Origin: Marinobacter vulgaris
GTDB lineage: Bacteria; Pseudomonadota; Gammaproteobacteria; Pseudomonadales; Oleiphilaceae
DNA length: 64,000 nucleotides
Direction of reading: 5' to 3'
Assembly (NCBI RefSeq): GCF_003344045.1
Contig: NZ_QFWX01000006.1
Location: 310,001 to 374,000 of the forward strand
Position numbers and translations under genes: made by a program. Below, one piece after another: positions 8,829-20,100 of the stretch (the stretch's first letter is position 1; every line of letters starts with the position of its first letter). Below the pieces are notes generated by a model, which was not told the DNA's origin, did not search any database, and worked only from the letters and a program-made list of their open reading frames with translations.

Positions 8829-10280
8829 CTACCCCCCAAGCTTCTTAACAAGAATCTCGTTAAACAGCTTAGGATTCCCCTGCCCCTTGGAGGCCTTCAT
8901 CAGGGGCCCCATGAACCCGCCGAGCATCTTCTTCTGCTTCTTGGGATCGGATTCCTGCTGATACTGGGCTACCTGGTCGGGCATGGAGGCCAGCACTTCA
9001 TCCACCATCTTCTCTAGCTCCCCGGTATCCGATACCTGCTTCAGGCCCTTGGCGTCGATGATGGCATCGACATTGTCGTTTTCGCCGCTCCACAGGGCCT
9101 CGAAGACCTTCTTGGCGCCGGCAGACGAGATGGTGTTGTCGGCAATACGCACCACCAGATCGCCAAGTTGTGCGCCGGAGATCGGCGAGTCGGCAACGGA
9201 CTTTTCTTCCGCGTTCAGTCGTGCTGAGAATTCGCCCTGGACCCAGTTGGAGGCCAGTTTGGCGTCTTTTCCGCGTTCGGCGGTGGCTTCGAAAAAGGCG
9301 GCCAGTTTCGAGTCACTGGCCAGCAGGCCGGCGTCGTAGTCGTTCAGGCCATACTGCTCCTTGAAACGGGTCTTGCGGGCGTCCGGTAGTTCCGGGAGGC
9401 TGTTGCGGGCTTCGTCGATAAACGCATCGTCGATTTCCACCGGTAGCAGGTCCGGGCAGGGGAAGTAGCGGTAGTCGTTGGCTTCTTCCTTGGTGCGCAT
9501 GGAGCGGGACTCGTCGCGGTCGCCATTGTAGAGCCGGGTTTCCTGCACGATGGTGCCGCCCTCTTCAAGAATATCCATCTGCCGCTCCACTTCGTGGGCG
9601 ATGGCCTGCTCCATGAAACGGAACGAGTTGAGGTTCTTGGTCTCGGTGCGGGTGCCCAGGGTCTCGGAGCCTTTCGGCTTGAGGGAAATATTGACGTCAA
9701 ACCGCATGGAGCCCTGGGACATGTCGCCGTCGCAGATGCCCAGTGACGTCACGATACCGTGGAGCTTCCGGGCACAGGCTACGGCTTCGTCCGCGTTGGC
9801 CATGTCCGGTTCGGTGACCACTTCGATCAGCGGTGTGCCGGCACGGTTGAGGTCAATGCCTGTCATGCCGTGGAAGTCTTCATGGAGAGACTTGCCGGCG
9901 TCTTCTTCCAGGTGAGCGTGATGAATGCGCACCCGTTTGGTATCGCCGCTGGCCAGGTCAATATCCACGTAGCCGGGGCCCACAATCGGGCGCTCCAGCT
10001 GGGTGGTCTGGTAGCCCTTGGGCAGGTCCGGATAGAAATAGTTCTTGCGCTCGAACACCGAGCGGCGTTCGATCTCGGCGTTTACCGCCAGGCCGAACAT
10101 CACGGCGTAGCGGAATGCCTGCTCGTTGGGCACCGGCAGGGTGCCCGGCATCGCCAGGTCCACGGCGTTCGCCTGGGTGTTGGGCTCAGCGCCATAGGCG
10201 GTGCTGGAGCCGGAAAAAATCTTGGTGCGGGTGGCGAGCTGAACGTGAATTTCCAGCCCGATCACAATGTCCCACTGCAT
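8829..10280 (-). CDS. gatB: Asp/Glu-tRNA(Asn/Gln) amidotransferase subunit B
   Basis: The tRNA-binding, kinase-like subunit (483 residues) of the GatCAB amidotransferase, which turns Glu-tRNA(Gln) or Asp-tRNA(Asn) into the amide. It opens with [13 protein letters not shown], has the [15 protein letters not shown] block and ends with a YqeY-like helical tail. Two ATGs are close together. The one at 10280 is chosen because AGGAG lies 7 nt before it, whereas the ATG at 10286 sits almost on the Shine-Dalgarno. Last gene of gatC-gatA-gatB. Confidence 0.97.
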   Translation of the reverse strand: MQWDIVIGLEIHVQLATRTKIFSGSSTAYGAEPNTQANAVDLAMPGTLPVPNEQAFRYAVMFGLAVNAEIERRSVFERKNYFYPDLPKGYQTTQLERPIVGPGYVDIDLASGDTKRVRIHHAHLEEDAGKSLHEDFHGMTGIDLNRAGTPLIEVVTEPDMANADEAVACARKLHGIVTSLGICDGDMSQGSMRFDVNISLKPKGSETLGTRTETKNLNSFRFMEQAIAHEVERQMDILEEGGTIVQETRLYNGDRDESRSMRTKEEANDYRYFPCPDLLPVEIDDAFIDEARNSLPELPDARKTRFKEQYGLNDYDAGLLASDSKLAAFFEATAERGKDAKLASNWVQGEFSARLNAEEKSVADSPISGAQLGDLVVRIADNTISSAGAKKVFEALWSGENDNVDAIIDAKGLKQVSDTGELEKMVDEVLASMPDQVAQYQQESDPKKQKKMLGGFMGPLMKASKGQGNPKLFNEILVKKLGG

Positions 10281-10300
10281 AGTCATTCTCCTGTCCGGGC

Positions 10301-11758
10301 TTATTGCGGTTCACGCTGGTGCCAGTCGGTCACCTGCTGGAACTGATGGGCTGCATTGAGCAGACGCGCCTCGGAGAAATAGTCCCCGATAATCTGCAGG
10401 CCGACCGGCAAGCCGTCCACGAAACCGGCCGGCACCGACATGGCCGGAATGCCTGCCAGGTTGATGGCGACGGTAAACACGTCCTCCAGGTACATAGTGA
10501 CCGGGTCGTCGGATTTCTCGCCCTGCTTAAAGGCCGGGGAAGGGGTGGTAGGGCTCATCAGCACATCCACCTCCCTGAAGGCGTCGATGAAATCCTGCTG
10601 GATCAGCCTGCGCACCTTCTGGGCCTTGAGGTAATAGGCATCAAAATAGCCCGCGGACAGGGCGTAGGTACCTACCAAAATCCGGCGTTTCACCTCAGCG
10701 CCAAAACCTTCGGCCCGGGTGCGGGTGTACATGTCCAGCAGGTCCTTCGGATCCGCGCAGCGGTAACCATAGCGGGCGCCATCAAACCGGGACAGGTTGG
10801 CGGAGGCCTCGGCCGGGGCAATCACGTAATAGGCGGCAATGGCAAGATTGGCGTGGGGTAGCGACACCTCCTTTACCGTTGCCCCCAGCTTTTCATATTC
10901 GCGGATGGCGGAACGAACCTCTTCCTCCACGGCGCCGTTGAGATCGCCGGCAAAGTATTCCCTCGGCAGGCCAATGCGCAGGCCTTTCAGGGGCTCGTCG
11001 AGCGTTGCGGTGTAGTCTGGCACCGGCCGGTCTAGGGAGGTGGAGTCCCTGGGGTCAAACCCGGCCATTACATTCAGCATCAGCGCGTTGTCTTCGGCGG
11101 TACGTGCCATGGTGCCGCCCTGGTCTAGGCTTGAGGCAAAGGCAATCATGCCGTAACGGGAGACCCGGCCATAGGTCGGTTTCAGCCCGGTTACGCCGCA
11201 CAATGCCGATGGCTGGCGGATGGAACCACCGGTATCCGTCGCCGTCGCCGCCGGCACCAGTCGCGCCGCAACGGCGGCCGCCGAGCCGCCGGAAGAGCCG
11301 CCGGGTACGCGTTTCTCGCCCTTGCCCAGGCCCCAGGGATTGGTTGTTGCACCAAAATGACTGGATTCGGTAGACGAGCCCATGGCGAATTCGTCCATGT
11401 TGGTCTTGCCGAGACACACCGCCCCCGCCTTGCGAAAGTTCTCCGTCACCGTGGCGTCGTAGGGGGGCACAAAGTTGGCCAGCATCTTCGACCCGCAGGT
11501 CGTCGCCACTCCGTTGGTGCAGAAAATGTCCTTGTGGGCAAACGGCACCCCGGTCCACGGCGTGGCTTTGCCCGCCGCTCGCTGCTCGTCCGCCGCATGG
11601 GCATCCGCCAGGGCCTGATCTTCGGTGATGGTAATAAAACTGTTGAGCTGCTCGTCCTCCTGCTTGAGGTGGCCCAGGAACTGCCGGGTCAGCTCCACAC
11701 TGGAAATCTTGCCGCTTTCCAGCTCGCGCGCGAGCTCTGCTACGGATTTGTCATGCAT
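10301..11758 (-). CDS. gatA: Glutamyl-tRNA(Gln) amidotransferase subunit A
   Basis: The glutaminase/amidase subunit of GatCAB (485 residues), which releases ammonia from glutamine for transfer to the misacylated tRNA. The amidase signature is complete: the catalytic lysine lies in VPFAHKDIF, followed by [15 protein letters not shown] and [15 protein letters not shown] with the cis-Ser/Ser pair. AGGA precedes the ATG at good spacing. It sits between gatC (72 nt upstream) and gatB (20 nt downstream). Confidence 0.98.
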   Translation of the reverse strand: MHDKSVAELARELESGKISSVELTRQFLGHLKQEDEQLNSFITITEDQALADAHAADEQRAAGKATPWTGVPFAHKDIFCTNGVATTCGSKMLANFVPPYDATVTENFRKAGAVCLGKTNMDEFAMGSSTESSHFGATTNPWGLGKGEKRVPGGSSGGSAAAVAARLVPAATATDTGGSIRQPSALCGVTGLKPTYGRVSRYGMIAFASSLDQGGTMARTAEDNALMLNVMAGFDPRDSTSLDRPVPDYTATLDEPLKGLRIGLPREYFAGDLNGAVEEEVRSAIREYEKLGATVKEVSLPHANLAIAAYYVIAPAEASANLSRFDGARYGYRCADPKDLLDMYTRTRAEGFGAEVKRRILVGTYALSAGYFDAYYLKAQKVRRLIQQDFIDAFREVDVLMSPTTPSPAFKQGEKSDDPVTMYLEDVFTVAINLAGIPAMSVPAGFVDGLPVGLQIIGDYFSEARLLNAAHQFQQVTDWHQREPQ

Positions 11759-11830
11759 GATACGTCCTGCTTACGTCGCTGTTCGTCAGGTTACTCAGTT
11801 CACTCGATCCCTTTAATCCCGCAGTGCCCT

Positions 11831-12118
11831 TTATTCAATCACCCGGGGCACGAGATAAAGACCGTTTTCAGTGGCAGGTGCAATCGCCTGGAAAGCCTCC
11901 CGCTGATTGGTCTCCGTCACCTCATCCGGGCGCAGGCGCTGCACTGCATTCAACGGATGGGCCATGGGCTCCACCGCATCGGTATCCGCCGCACTGAGCT
12001 GGTCCACCAGATCCAGAATGTTGCCCAGATCCTTCTCCAGCGCCGAAACCTGCGCCTCATCCACTCGAATACGAGCCAGAACAGCGACTTTTTCAATGTC
12101 CTCACGGGAAATGGTCAC
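11831..12118 (-). CDS. gatC: Asp/Glu-tRNA amidotransferase subunit C
   Basis: A small stabilising subunit of GatCAB (95 residues) that wraps between GatA and GatB. It starts MTISREDIEKVAVLARI and ends ENGLYLVPRVIE, both typical. The start codon is GTG at 12118, fixed by GGAGG 4 nt upstream. First gene of the operon and divergent from mreB, with a structured repeat in the 378-nt gap. Confidence 0.97.
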   Translation of the reverse strand: MTISREDIEKVAVLARIRVDEAQVSALEKDLGNILDLVDQLSAADTDAVEPMAHPLNAVQRLRPDEVTETNQREAFQAIAPATENGLYLVPRVIE

Positions 12119-12203
12119 ATTGCCTCCCAGTAATATGAAGTTTCAGTAATTTGCAGGTCTCACTGACCGGCGGGTGTCTAAATATTGCAACAGGTACGAG
12201 GGT

Positions 12204-12305
12204 GCTTGGGAGGCTGCTTTCCAAAACTGTGCGGAGCCATGGATGGCGGAGCCCAAGCGCCACAGGGACGTGCTTGAGCGTGTTTTGGAAAGCGGTCTCT
12301 CAAGC
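12204..12305 (+). ncRNA. TwoAYGGAY-like structured element A2
   Basis: An element of about 102 bp in the divergent gap between gatC and mreB. The arms GCTTGGGAGGCTGCTTTCC and GGAAAGCGGTCTCTCAAGC pair with few mismatches, extended inwards by CCAAAA/TTTTGG. The core holds GCCA-TGGA-TGGC and CAC-AGGGAC-GTG hairpins. Its location upstream of both operons means that, if functional, it is transcribed as part of a 5' leader or acts as DNA. Confidence 0.6.
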
Positions 12306-12419
12306 GCCCATGCACCCAAGTCAAAAATAAAAGCGCATGGTAACAGATTCGAACAATCGCGGGAGGGGCCAAAACAAAGGCGCAAGTGTGAAAGACCCCG
12401 CGGGAGCCCCGATGGTGCC

Positions 12420-13537
<1,118 letters not shown>

Positions 13538-13578
13538 CCTTGACCCCGGCTTTACGCCCCGACAATGCCTCAACCCGG

Positions 13579-13607
13579 CCGCCGCTCGTGAAAACTCACG
13601 GCGGCGG
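13579..13607 (+). terminator. Hairpin between mreB and mreC, possible attenuator
   Basis: CCGCCGCTCGTGA and TCACGGCGGCGG pair around an AAAC loop with one bulged T. The following TTGTCGT is a poor U-tract, so it may stabilise the mreB transcript or reduce read-through into mreCD rather than stop it fully. Confidence 0.45.
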
Positions 13608-13648
13608 TTGTCGTATGGACACCTGCAGAGGTTGCAGGAGGGTGCGCC

Positions 13649-14545
13649 ATTAAAACCATCTTTGTGCAGGGTCCCGTTCCCGGTTTGCGGTTGCTGCTGA
13701 TCATCGTGTTGTCGGCAGTGCTGATCGTGGCCGACAGCCGCTTTAACCAGGTTACCGAGATCCGCAGCGCCATCGGTACGGGTCTGGCACCTGTTCACTG
13801 GCTGGGCAATGCGCCCTCTGAGCTCAGCGACTGGGTTGCCGGCCTGTTCACCTCCAAGGATGAACTCCAGGCGGAGAACGAAGAACTCCGGGCACGTCTA
13901 CTGATACTCGAACGCCGCGCTCTCAAATACGCCGCCCTGGCGTCGGAGAACAACGAACTGCGCAGATTGATGAACTCCTCGGAAGTGCTTGATGACCGGG
14001 TCATCGTTGGCGAAGTCGTCGCCGTTTCCCCGGATCCGTTTTCCCATGAAGTGGTGATTAACAGGGGCAGCCGGGATGGTGTTGAAGTCGGTCAGGCGAT
14101 TCTGGACGCCAACGGGCTGATGGGGCAGGTCCAGCAGACCAGCAGCTTTACCTCCCGGGTGCTGCTGGTGTCCGACAGCAGCCATGCGGTCCCCGTAGAG
14201 GTGGTCCGCAACGGCTTGCGGGCTATTCTTCTGGGCAACGGCGACACGGATTCCCTGGAGCTGGTGCACGTGCCCGACACCGCCGATATCCGGGAGGGCG
14301 ATCTGCTGGTCAGCTCGGGCCTTGGCGGACGCTTTCCCAAGGGATATCCGGTTGCTGAAGTCGACAGGATCACCAAAGAGCAGGGCGAGCCCTTTGTGAA
14401 AATCGAGGCAACGCCGTTGGCGAAGCTGAACAAGAGCCGGTTACTTCTGGTTGTATTCTCGCCGGAACAGGAGGCCACTGACCAGGCTCAGGAAACCGCC
14501 CCTGCAACCGGGGCCGATGTGCCCGAACAGGACGAGGTGCGCTGA
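13649..14545 (+). CDS. mreC: Rod shape-determining protein MreC (probable ATT start)
   Basis: A bitopic elongasome scaffold of about 298 residues. A transmembrane helix (LLLIIVLSAVLIVAD) is followed by a coiled coil rich in ENEELRARLL and then the periplasmic beta domain. No in-frame ATG exists at the 5' end. GTG at 13664 lacks a ribosome site, whereas ATT at 13649 is preceded by AGGAGG at about 7 nt and restores the xIK start usual for this family. An in-frame stop lies at 13589. I therefore use ATT. The GTG alternative would give 293 residues. The stop overlaps the mreD start as TGATG. Confidence 0.88.
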   Translation: MKTIFVQGPVPGLRLLLIIVLSAVLIVADSRFNQVTEIRSAIGTGLAPVHWLGNAPSELSDWVAGLFTSKDELQAENEELRARLLILERRALKYAALASENNELRRLMNSSEVLDDRVIVGEVVAVSPDPFSHEVVINRGSRDGVEVGQAILDANGLMGQVQQTSSFTSRVLLVSDSSHAVPVEVVRNGLRAILLGNGDTDSLELVHVPDTADIREGDLLVSSGLGGRFPKGYPVAEVDRITKEQGEPFVKIEATPLAKLNKSRLLLVVFSPEQEATDQAQETAPATGADVPEQDEVR

Positions 14546-15021
14546 TGCTGTCGGTGATCAGTTATCCCGTCTTCGCATTCAGCATCGTGCTGGCCCTGGT
14601 GCTCAGCAGTTCGCTGTTCCCGGTGGAGTGGTTCGAATTCCGCCCGGAATGGCTGGGGTTGATGGTGTTTTACTGGACCTTCCGCGCGCCCGCACAGTTC
14701 GGCATTCTGCTGGCCTGGTGCCTGGGGCTGTTGCTGGATGTTCTGGAAGCCACTCCGTTGGGGGTCAATGCCCTGGGTATGGGCGTCATTGCGTTTCTGG
14801 TGCTGACGATCCACCAGCGCCTTCGCATGTATCCCATGCCGCAACAGTGCCTGATGGTGTTTCTGCTGCTGGGGATCAACCAGATGCTGGTACATTTCAT
14901 CAAGCAGATCCTGGGCGCGGATGACTCCGGCTTCAGTTATCTCTGGCCGGCGCTGACCAGCGCGATTGTCTGGCCCATCGTCTGCGTCGTGCTGGACAAC
15001 CTCAACCGGAAACTGGGATAA
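14545..15021 (+). CDS. mreD: Rod shape-determining protein MreD
   Basis: A polytopic inner-membrane protein of 158 residues with about five hydrophobic helices and few charged residues. It partners MreC in the elongasome. It begins MLSVISYPVFAFSIVLALVL and shares one base with the mreC stop, so translation is probably coupled. Identification rests on position, length and hydrophobicity as well as residual similarity, because MreD is weakly conserved. Confidence 0.93.
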   Translation: MLSVISYPVFAFSIVLALVLSSSLFPVEWFEFRPEWLGLMVFYWTFRAPAQFGILLAWCLGLLLDVLEATPLGVNALGMGVIAFLVLTIHQRLRMYPMPQQCLMVFLLLGINQMLVHFIKQILGADDSGFSYLWPALTSAIVWPIVCVVLDNLNRKLG

Positions 15022-15039
15022 GGGAGGTTCGGGCATTCC

Positions 15040-15645
15040 ATGACATCGATTGTTCTTGCCTCGGCTTCACCAAGACGAGCCGAATTGTTGAGGCAGATCG
15101 GGCTGTCCTTCCGGGTTCGTCCGGCCGATATTGATGAAACTCCGGGCCGCGGTGAGTCAGCGCGGGATTATGTGGAGCGGCTCGCCCGTGAAAAAGCACT
15201 GGCGGTAAAGGCGGCAGAACCCAATGCCATAGTGATTGGCTCGGACACGTCCGTCGTCCTCGGGGGCAGGATTCTGGGCAAGCCGGATGACAGCCAGCAC
15301 GCGGTGGACATGCTCAGACAGTTGTCGGGCGTTACCCATCAGGTAATGACCGCTGTCGCCATCGCCAGCGTAAACCTCTGTCACTCCCTGGTTGCCATCA
15401 CCGATGTCCGCTTTCGATCGTTGCCAGAAGATGAGATAGGCGCCTATGTGGCAACCGGGGAACCCATGGACAAAGCCGGTGGCTATGGTATTCAGGGTCG
15501 CGGTGGTATTTTTGTAGAAGAACTCCGGGGCAGCTACAGTGCCGTGGTTGGTTTGCCCCTGCAGGAAACCGCACAATTACTTGCCGGCGCCGGATGTCCG
15601 GTCTGGGAAACCTGGAACAGCAGGCAGGAGAGCCACAATGAGTGA
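15040..15645 (+). CDS. maf: Maf-family nucleoside triphosphate pyrophosphatase
   Basis: A 201-residue Maf/YhdE-type pyrophosphatase that hydrolyses dTTP/UTP or modified NTPs to monophosphates. It starts with the family signature LASASPRRAELLRQIG. VIGSDTSVVL and the DKAGGYGIQGRGG block carry the metal and substrate residues. The mre-maf-rng order is conserved in gammaproteobacteria. Its 3' end overlaps the rng start by 8 nt. Confidence 0.95.
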   Translation: MTSIVLASASPRRAELLRQIGLSFRVRPADIDETPGRGESARDYVERLAREKALAVKAAEPNAIVIGSDTSVVLGGRILGKPDDSQHAVDMLRQLSGVTHQVMTAVAIASVNLCHSLVAITDVRFRSLPEDEIGAYVATGEPMDKAGGYGIQGRGGIFVEELRGSYSAVVGLPLQETAQLLAGAGCPVWETWNSRQESHNE

Positions 15646-17119
15646 AGAGATACTGATCAATGTGACACCGGTGGAAACCCGGGTGGCTCTGGTGGAGAAC
15701 GGCATGCTCCAGGAGGCCTACATTGAGCGCACAAGCCGCAAGGGCATTGTCGGCAATATCTACAAGGGCAAAGTGGTTCGCGTATTGCCCGGCATGGAAG
15801 CGGCGTTCGTGGATATCGGACTTGAGCGGGCAGCTTTCATTCATGCATCCGACGTCGTTCCCGTCCAGCAACCGCCCAATGAACCAGCGGATGCGCCCAA
15901 AACCGTTCCGGATATCCGCACCCTGTTGCGTGAAGGCCAGTCACTGGTGGTGCAGGTCACCAAGGATCCCATCGGCACCAAGGGCGCGCGTCTGACCACC
16001 CAGCTCTCCATCCCCTCCCGCTATCTCGTTTTTATGCCCGGCGTCACTCACGTGGGCATTTCCCAGCGGATTGAGGATGAGAATGAGCGTTCGCGGCTGA
16101 AGGCCCTGGTAGAGGAGGGAGCCGCAGCCGACCCCGAGGTCAGCGGTGGCTTCATTATTCGCACGGCAGCGGAAGCAGCCTCGGCCGAAGAGCTCCTTGG
16201 CGACATGATCTATCTGCATCGCCTCAACCAGGCGATCGAGGAGCGCATTACCCGCTGTCAGGCGCCTGCGGTGGTCTATCAGGACCTGCCGCTGTTCATC
16301 CGCACCATTCGTGACCTGATTCGGCCCCAGACGGAAAAAGTCCGCATCGACAGCCGCGAGAGCCACCAGCGGGTGATGGAATTTGTAAACGAGTTTGTGA
16401 CCGAATTCTCCGACAAGGTGGAGTACTATCCCGGTGAGCGGCCCATCTTTGACCTGTATTCTGTTGAAGATGAAATCCAGAAGGCTCTCAGCCGCAAGGT
16501 TCAGCTGAAGTCTGGCGGGTATGTGATCATTGACCAGACCGAGGCAATGACCACCATCGATATCAACACGGGTGCCTTTGTAGGCCATCGCAATCTCGAG
16601 GAAACCATCTTCAAGACCAACCTCGAGGCGGCCCGCGCCATCAGCCGTCAGCTGCGGCTGCGCAACCTCGGTGGCATTATCATCATCGACTTCATCGACA
16701 TGTACGACTCGGAGCACCAGCGTCAGGTACACCGTATGCTGGAAAAGATGTTGGAGCGGGATCACGCCAAAACCAAGATAACCGGAGTTTCGGAGCTGGG
16801 CCTGGTGGAAATGACCCGTAAGCGCACCACCGAGAGCCTTGGCCAGATACTCTGTGAACCCTGCCCGATCTGTGATGGCCGGGGCTTCCTGAAAACCAGT
16901 GAAACCGTCTGTTACGAGGTGTTCCGGGAAATCCTGCGGATAAACCGTGCCTATGACGCAGAAAGCTATCTGGTGATGGCTTCCCAGAGCGTGGTGGACC
17001 GCCTGCTGGACGAGGAATCCGATAACGTTGCGGACCTTGAGACCTTTATCAGTAAAACCATTCGTTTCCAGGTTGAGCCTTTTTACAGTCAGGAGCAGTA
17101 TGATGTGGTGCTGCTTTAA
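15638..17119 (+). CDS. rng: Ribonuclease G
   Basis: A 493-residue RNase E/G-family endoribonuclease that matures 16S rRNA 5' ends and degrades some mRNAs. An N-terminal S1 domain (GNIYKGKVVRVLPGMEAAFVDIG spans its core) is followed by the 5'-sensor and DNase-I-like catalytic domain with TTIDINTGAFVG and IIDFIDM. The zinc-link region shows CEPCPICDGRGF. The start MSEEILINVTP is set by the conserved N-terminus and AGGAG upstream, overlapping maf. Confidence 0.97.
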   Translation: MSEEILINVTPVETRVALVENGMLQEAYIERTSRKGIVGNIYKGKVVRVLPGMEAAFVDIGLERAAFIHASDVVPVQQPPNEPADAPKTVPDIRTLLREGQSLVVQVTKDPIGTKGARLTTQLSIPSRYLVFMPGVTHVGISQRIEDENERSRLKALVEEGAAADPEVSGGFIIRTAAEAASAEELLGDMIYLHRLNQAIEERITRCQAPAVVYQDLPLFIRTIRDLIRPQTEKVRIDSRESHQRVMEFVNEFVTEFSDKVEYYPGERPIFDLYSVEDEIQKALSRKVQLKSGGYVIIDQTEAMTTIDINTGAFVGHRNLEETIFKTNLEAARAISRQLRLRNLGGIIIIDFIDMYDSEHQRQVHRMLEKMLERDHAKTKITGVSELGLVEMTRKRTTESLGQILCEPCPICDGRGFLKTSETVCYEVFREILRINRAYDAESYLVMASQSVVDRLLDEESDNVADLETFISKTIRFQVEPFYSQEQYDVVLL

Positions 17120-17162
17120 CGCCGGAACGGCAGGCATTGCTTAGGCCGGGCGGTTCCCCCTG

Positions 17163-20100
17163 ATGGTATCCAGTGTGGCTGATCCAGAAAACAGACATGT
17201 CCTTCTGCGCTTACTGTCACGGCTTGCCAGTATGATCTGGTGGCTGCTGCTGGTCATTGTCGTGCTTTTGGCTCTGTACGCGGGTATCGGGCGGCAGCTC
17301 ACCACGAACATCAATGACTACCGCGACACCGTCGAGCAGTTGCTGTCCTCGGAGCTGGGTCAGGAAGTCCGTATCGGCTCGCTTTCCTCCAGCTGGAACT
17401 GGCTCAACCCGACCCTTGTCGCACGCGATATCGCCGTGCTCTCCGACGGTGAGGGCAACGCTGTGGCAGGCTCTCTGCAGAGTGTTCGCGTGGGTCTGGA
17501 CTTCCTGGCATCCCTTGGCCGCCTGCGCATCGTGTTTACCAATTTCGAGGCCGACGGCCTGGAGCTGACCGTTAATCAGACCCGGCGCGGAGAAGTGGTG
17601 GTGGAGGGAGTTGATATCCCCGAACCAATGGCCAACGACATTGAGCGATGGCTTGACCTTGCCGGAGCCTGGCTTTCCGATCCTTCCGTAAAAATAACCC
17701 GCCTTGATCTTGGGGTCCGGGACAACAATGACCAGATACGGCATGTCGAGATTCCCCAGCTGGATCTGGTGTACCAGCGCGGTCTGTTTCACGCATCCGG
17801 CCGGGCCATGCGCCCCGGCACTACCGAACAGCTGGCCAGTTTCGAGCTGGTCGGCCGGCACTTTTTCCGCGGCGACTTTACCGGCCAGATATACGCCGAT
17901 ATCAACTCGGGGCGGCTTTTCGACGGGCTTGTTGAGGAATACACCTGGCGCGATATCCGGGTGGAAGGGTTTGATCTCGGCGGCCAGGTCTGGATGACGT
18001 TCCGTGACGGTCGGATGGAACAGGTCAGCGGTAACGTGCAAACCCCTTATCTGCAAATCGGTACTGGCAGCCAGTCGCTGGCGCCGATGGAAGATATCAG
18101 GGCCAGTTTTGGCTGGCGCCGGAAGGGTGCATCCGGCAGCCAGCAAACCGGCTCTGCAGCCCCGTCCTGGTTCAGAACCGGTGAATTCCACCTCAAGGGT
18201 CTGGAGTGGCGGTGGAACGGTGATTCGGTGCCGCCATTCAGCATCCGCTTCCGGCACAGTGAAGCCGGCCCCACAATCATTGCCGACGAGCTGGCGTTGC
18301 AACCACTGCGACGGCTTGTGACGGTTGTCGGCCTGCTGCCGGAGGTTGCCAGCGCGGCCCTCGAAAACTATCGGCCGTCCGGGAAGCTTAACCAGCTGGT
18401 GCTCAACCTGGCCCCGGAACGGGAAGGGCAAGAGGAAGGTGGCAGCCATTTTGAGCTGACAGCGCTCGTGCGTAACATTGATGTTCAGGCATTTCGCGGT
18501 GCGCCCGGTATATCGGGCCTCAACGGCCGTCTGTATGTGACCAATGAAGGCGGTTATGTGGATGCAAAGAGCGAGGAGTTAACCCTGGGGTTCCCCGCTC
18601 TGTTCCGCGGGTCCTGGAATATCCGGGACCTTCGGGCCCTTGTGGCCTGGCGCCTGGAGGGAGATATTATCCGGATCTACGGCGATGACCTCGCCATGGG
18701 GTATGGCGATGACACCGATCTGACCGGTGCCTTCGACCTGCGGCTGGATCGTAACGGCGAGGACAATCTCGGCCTCAGGGTCGGCGTCCGCAATGGAACG
18801 GCTGCCATGCTTACTGATTTTGTGCCGGACAAGGTGGTGCCCCCGGGCCTTTATGACTGGCTGACAACCGCGATAAAAGAGGTCGACGTCACCAGTGGAG
18901 AATATTACGGCCATGGACTGATCAACCAGGGTGCCCCACCCGGCTCCTTCGTCTCCTCGATGGTTTTCCACTTCAGGGATGCGATCCTGCGCTACGACGA
19001 ACGCTGGCCCGAGATCACCGATGCCTCCGGTACCGTTCACGTGCAGGATGGCCGCACCCGGGTCGATGTGGACTCCGCCCGCACTGGCGGGCTCGAGCTT
19101 CGACCGGGGCAGGTAAGGATCGTGCCGGGAGATAGCGGAGCTCATCTTTATGTGGATGCCGCTGCACCGGTCCCCGGTGAGGCTGTGACCTACTGGCTGG
19201 AAAACAGTCCGTTGGGGCAATTGGCCGGAGAAGGCGGCAGGAATATACGGCTGGATGGCAATTATCACCTGGATCTTGAGCTAGGCCTGCCCCTGGGTTC
19301 AGACGCGTCTCCCGATGTCAGCGCCAGGGTTCGGGCCGAGTCCGGTACGCTTACGTACCCGCCGGCGGACCTGCAGTGGACGCAGCTCAGTGGCGAACTG
19401 GGCTTCAGCACCAGCGACGGTTTTTCCGAAAAGCCTCTGCAGGCGCGATTCATGGGGTCTCCGGTGACGCTAATGTTGCGACGAACCGGCGAAGGCGAGG
19501 CGCTGAGCATCCGCCAGTATGGCCTTGTTGATATCGGCACTCTGATGTCGCTGACAGCTTTGCCGGAGGGAAGCACCCTGGGCTTGAGCGGGGAGCTGAA
19601 TTACCAGGCTACCCTGGAGGTTGCGCCGGACACGGTCTCCGCCGTGAGACTCTATTCGGAACTGTCCGGGCTTGCGATCAACTGGCCAGCGCCGCTGGCA
19701 AAGGAGGCTGACGAGGAGACGCCCCTGAGTGCCAGAATCGAACCGGGGACCGACGGCAGACTGAATGTCTCCGTTGACTGGCCCGAGCGCCTGAATGCGG
19801 AACTGCTCTGGCAGTCGGGCAACCTGGGAGTGGTTGTCCACCGCCTGTTTCTGGGTGATCAGCAGCTGACCGATATCGAGGTTTCCGCGCGCCAGGGCGA
19901 CGGGCAGTGGTTCGTTGAAGCGGAGTCCGAATGGCTTTCCGGAGAGGTGTATTGGCCTGCGGATGACAGTCCGGTATCGGTGAATCTGTCGCGCCTAAGG
20001 CTTGCCCGGAGCGAGGAGCCGCCAGAACAGGACATACCTCCGCTACCGGAACCCGAAGAGCAGGTCCGTGCCTTCCGGGCGTTGGCAATGGATAACTGGC

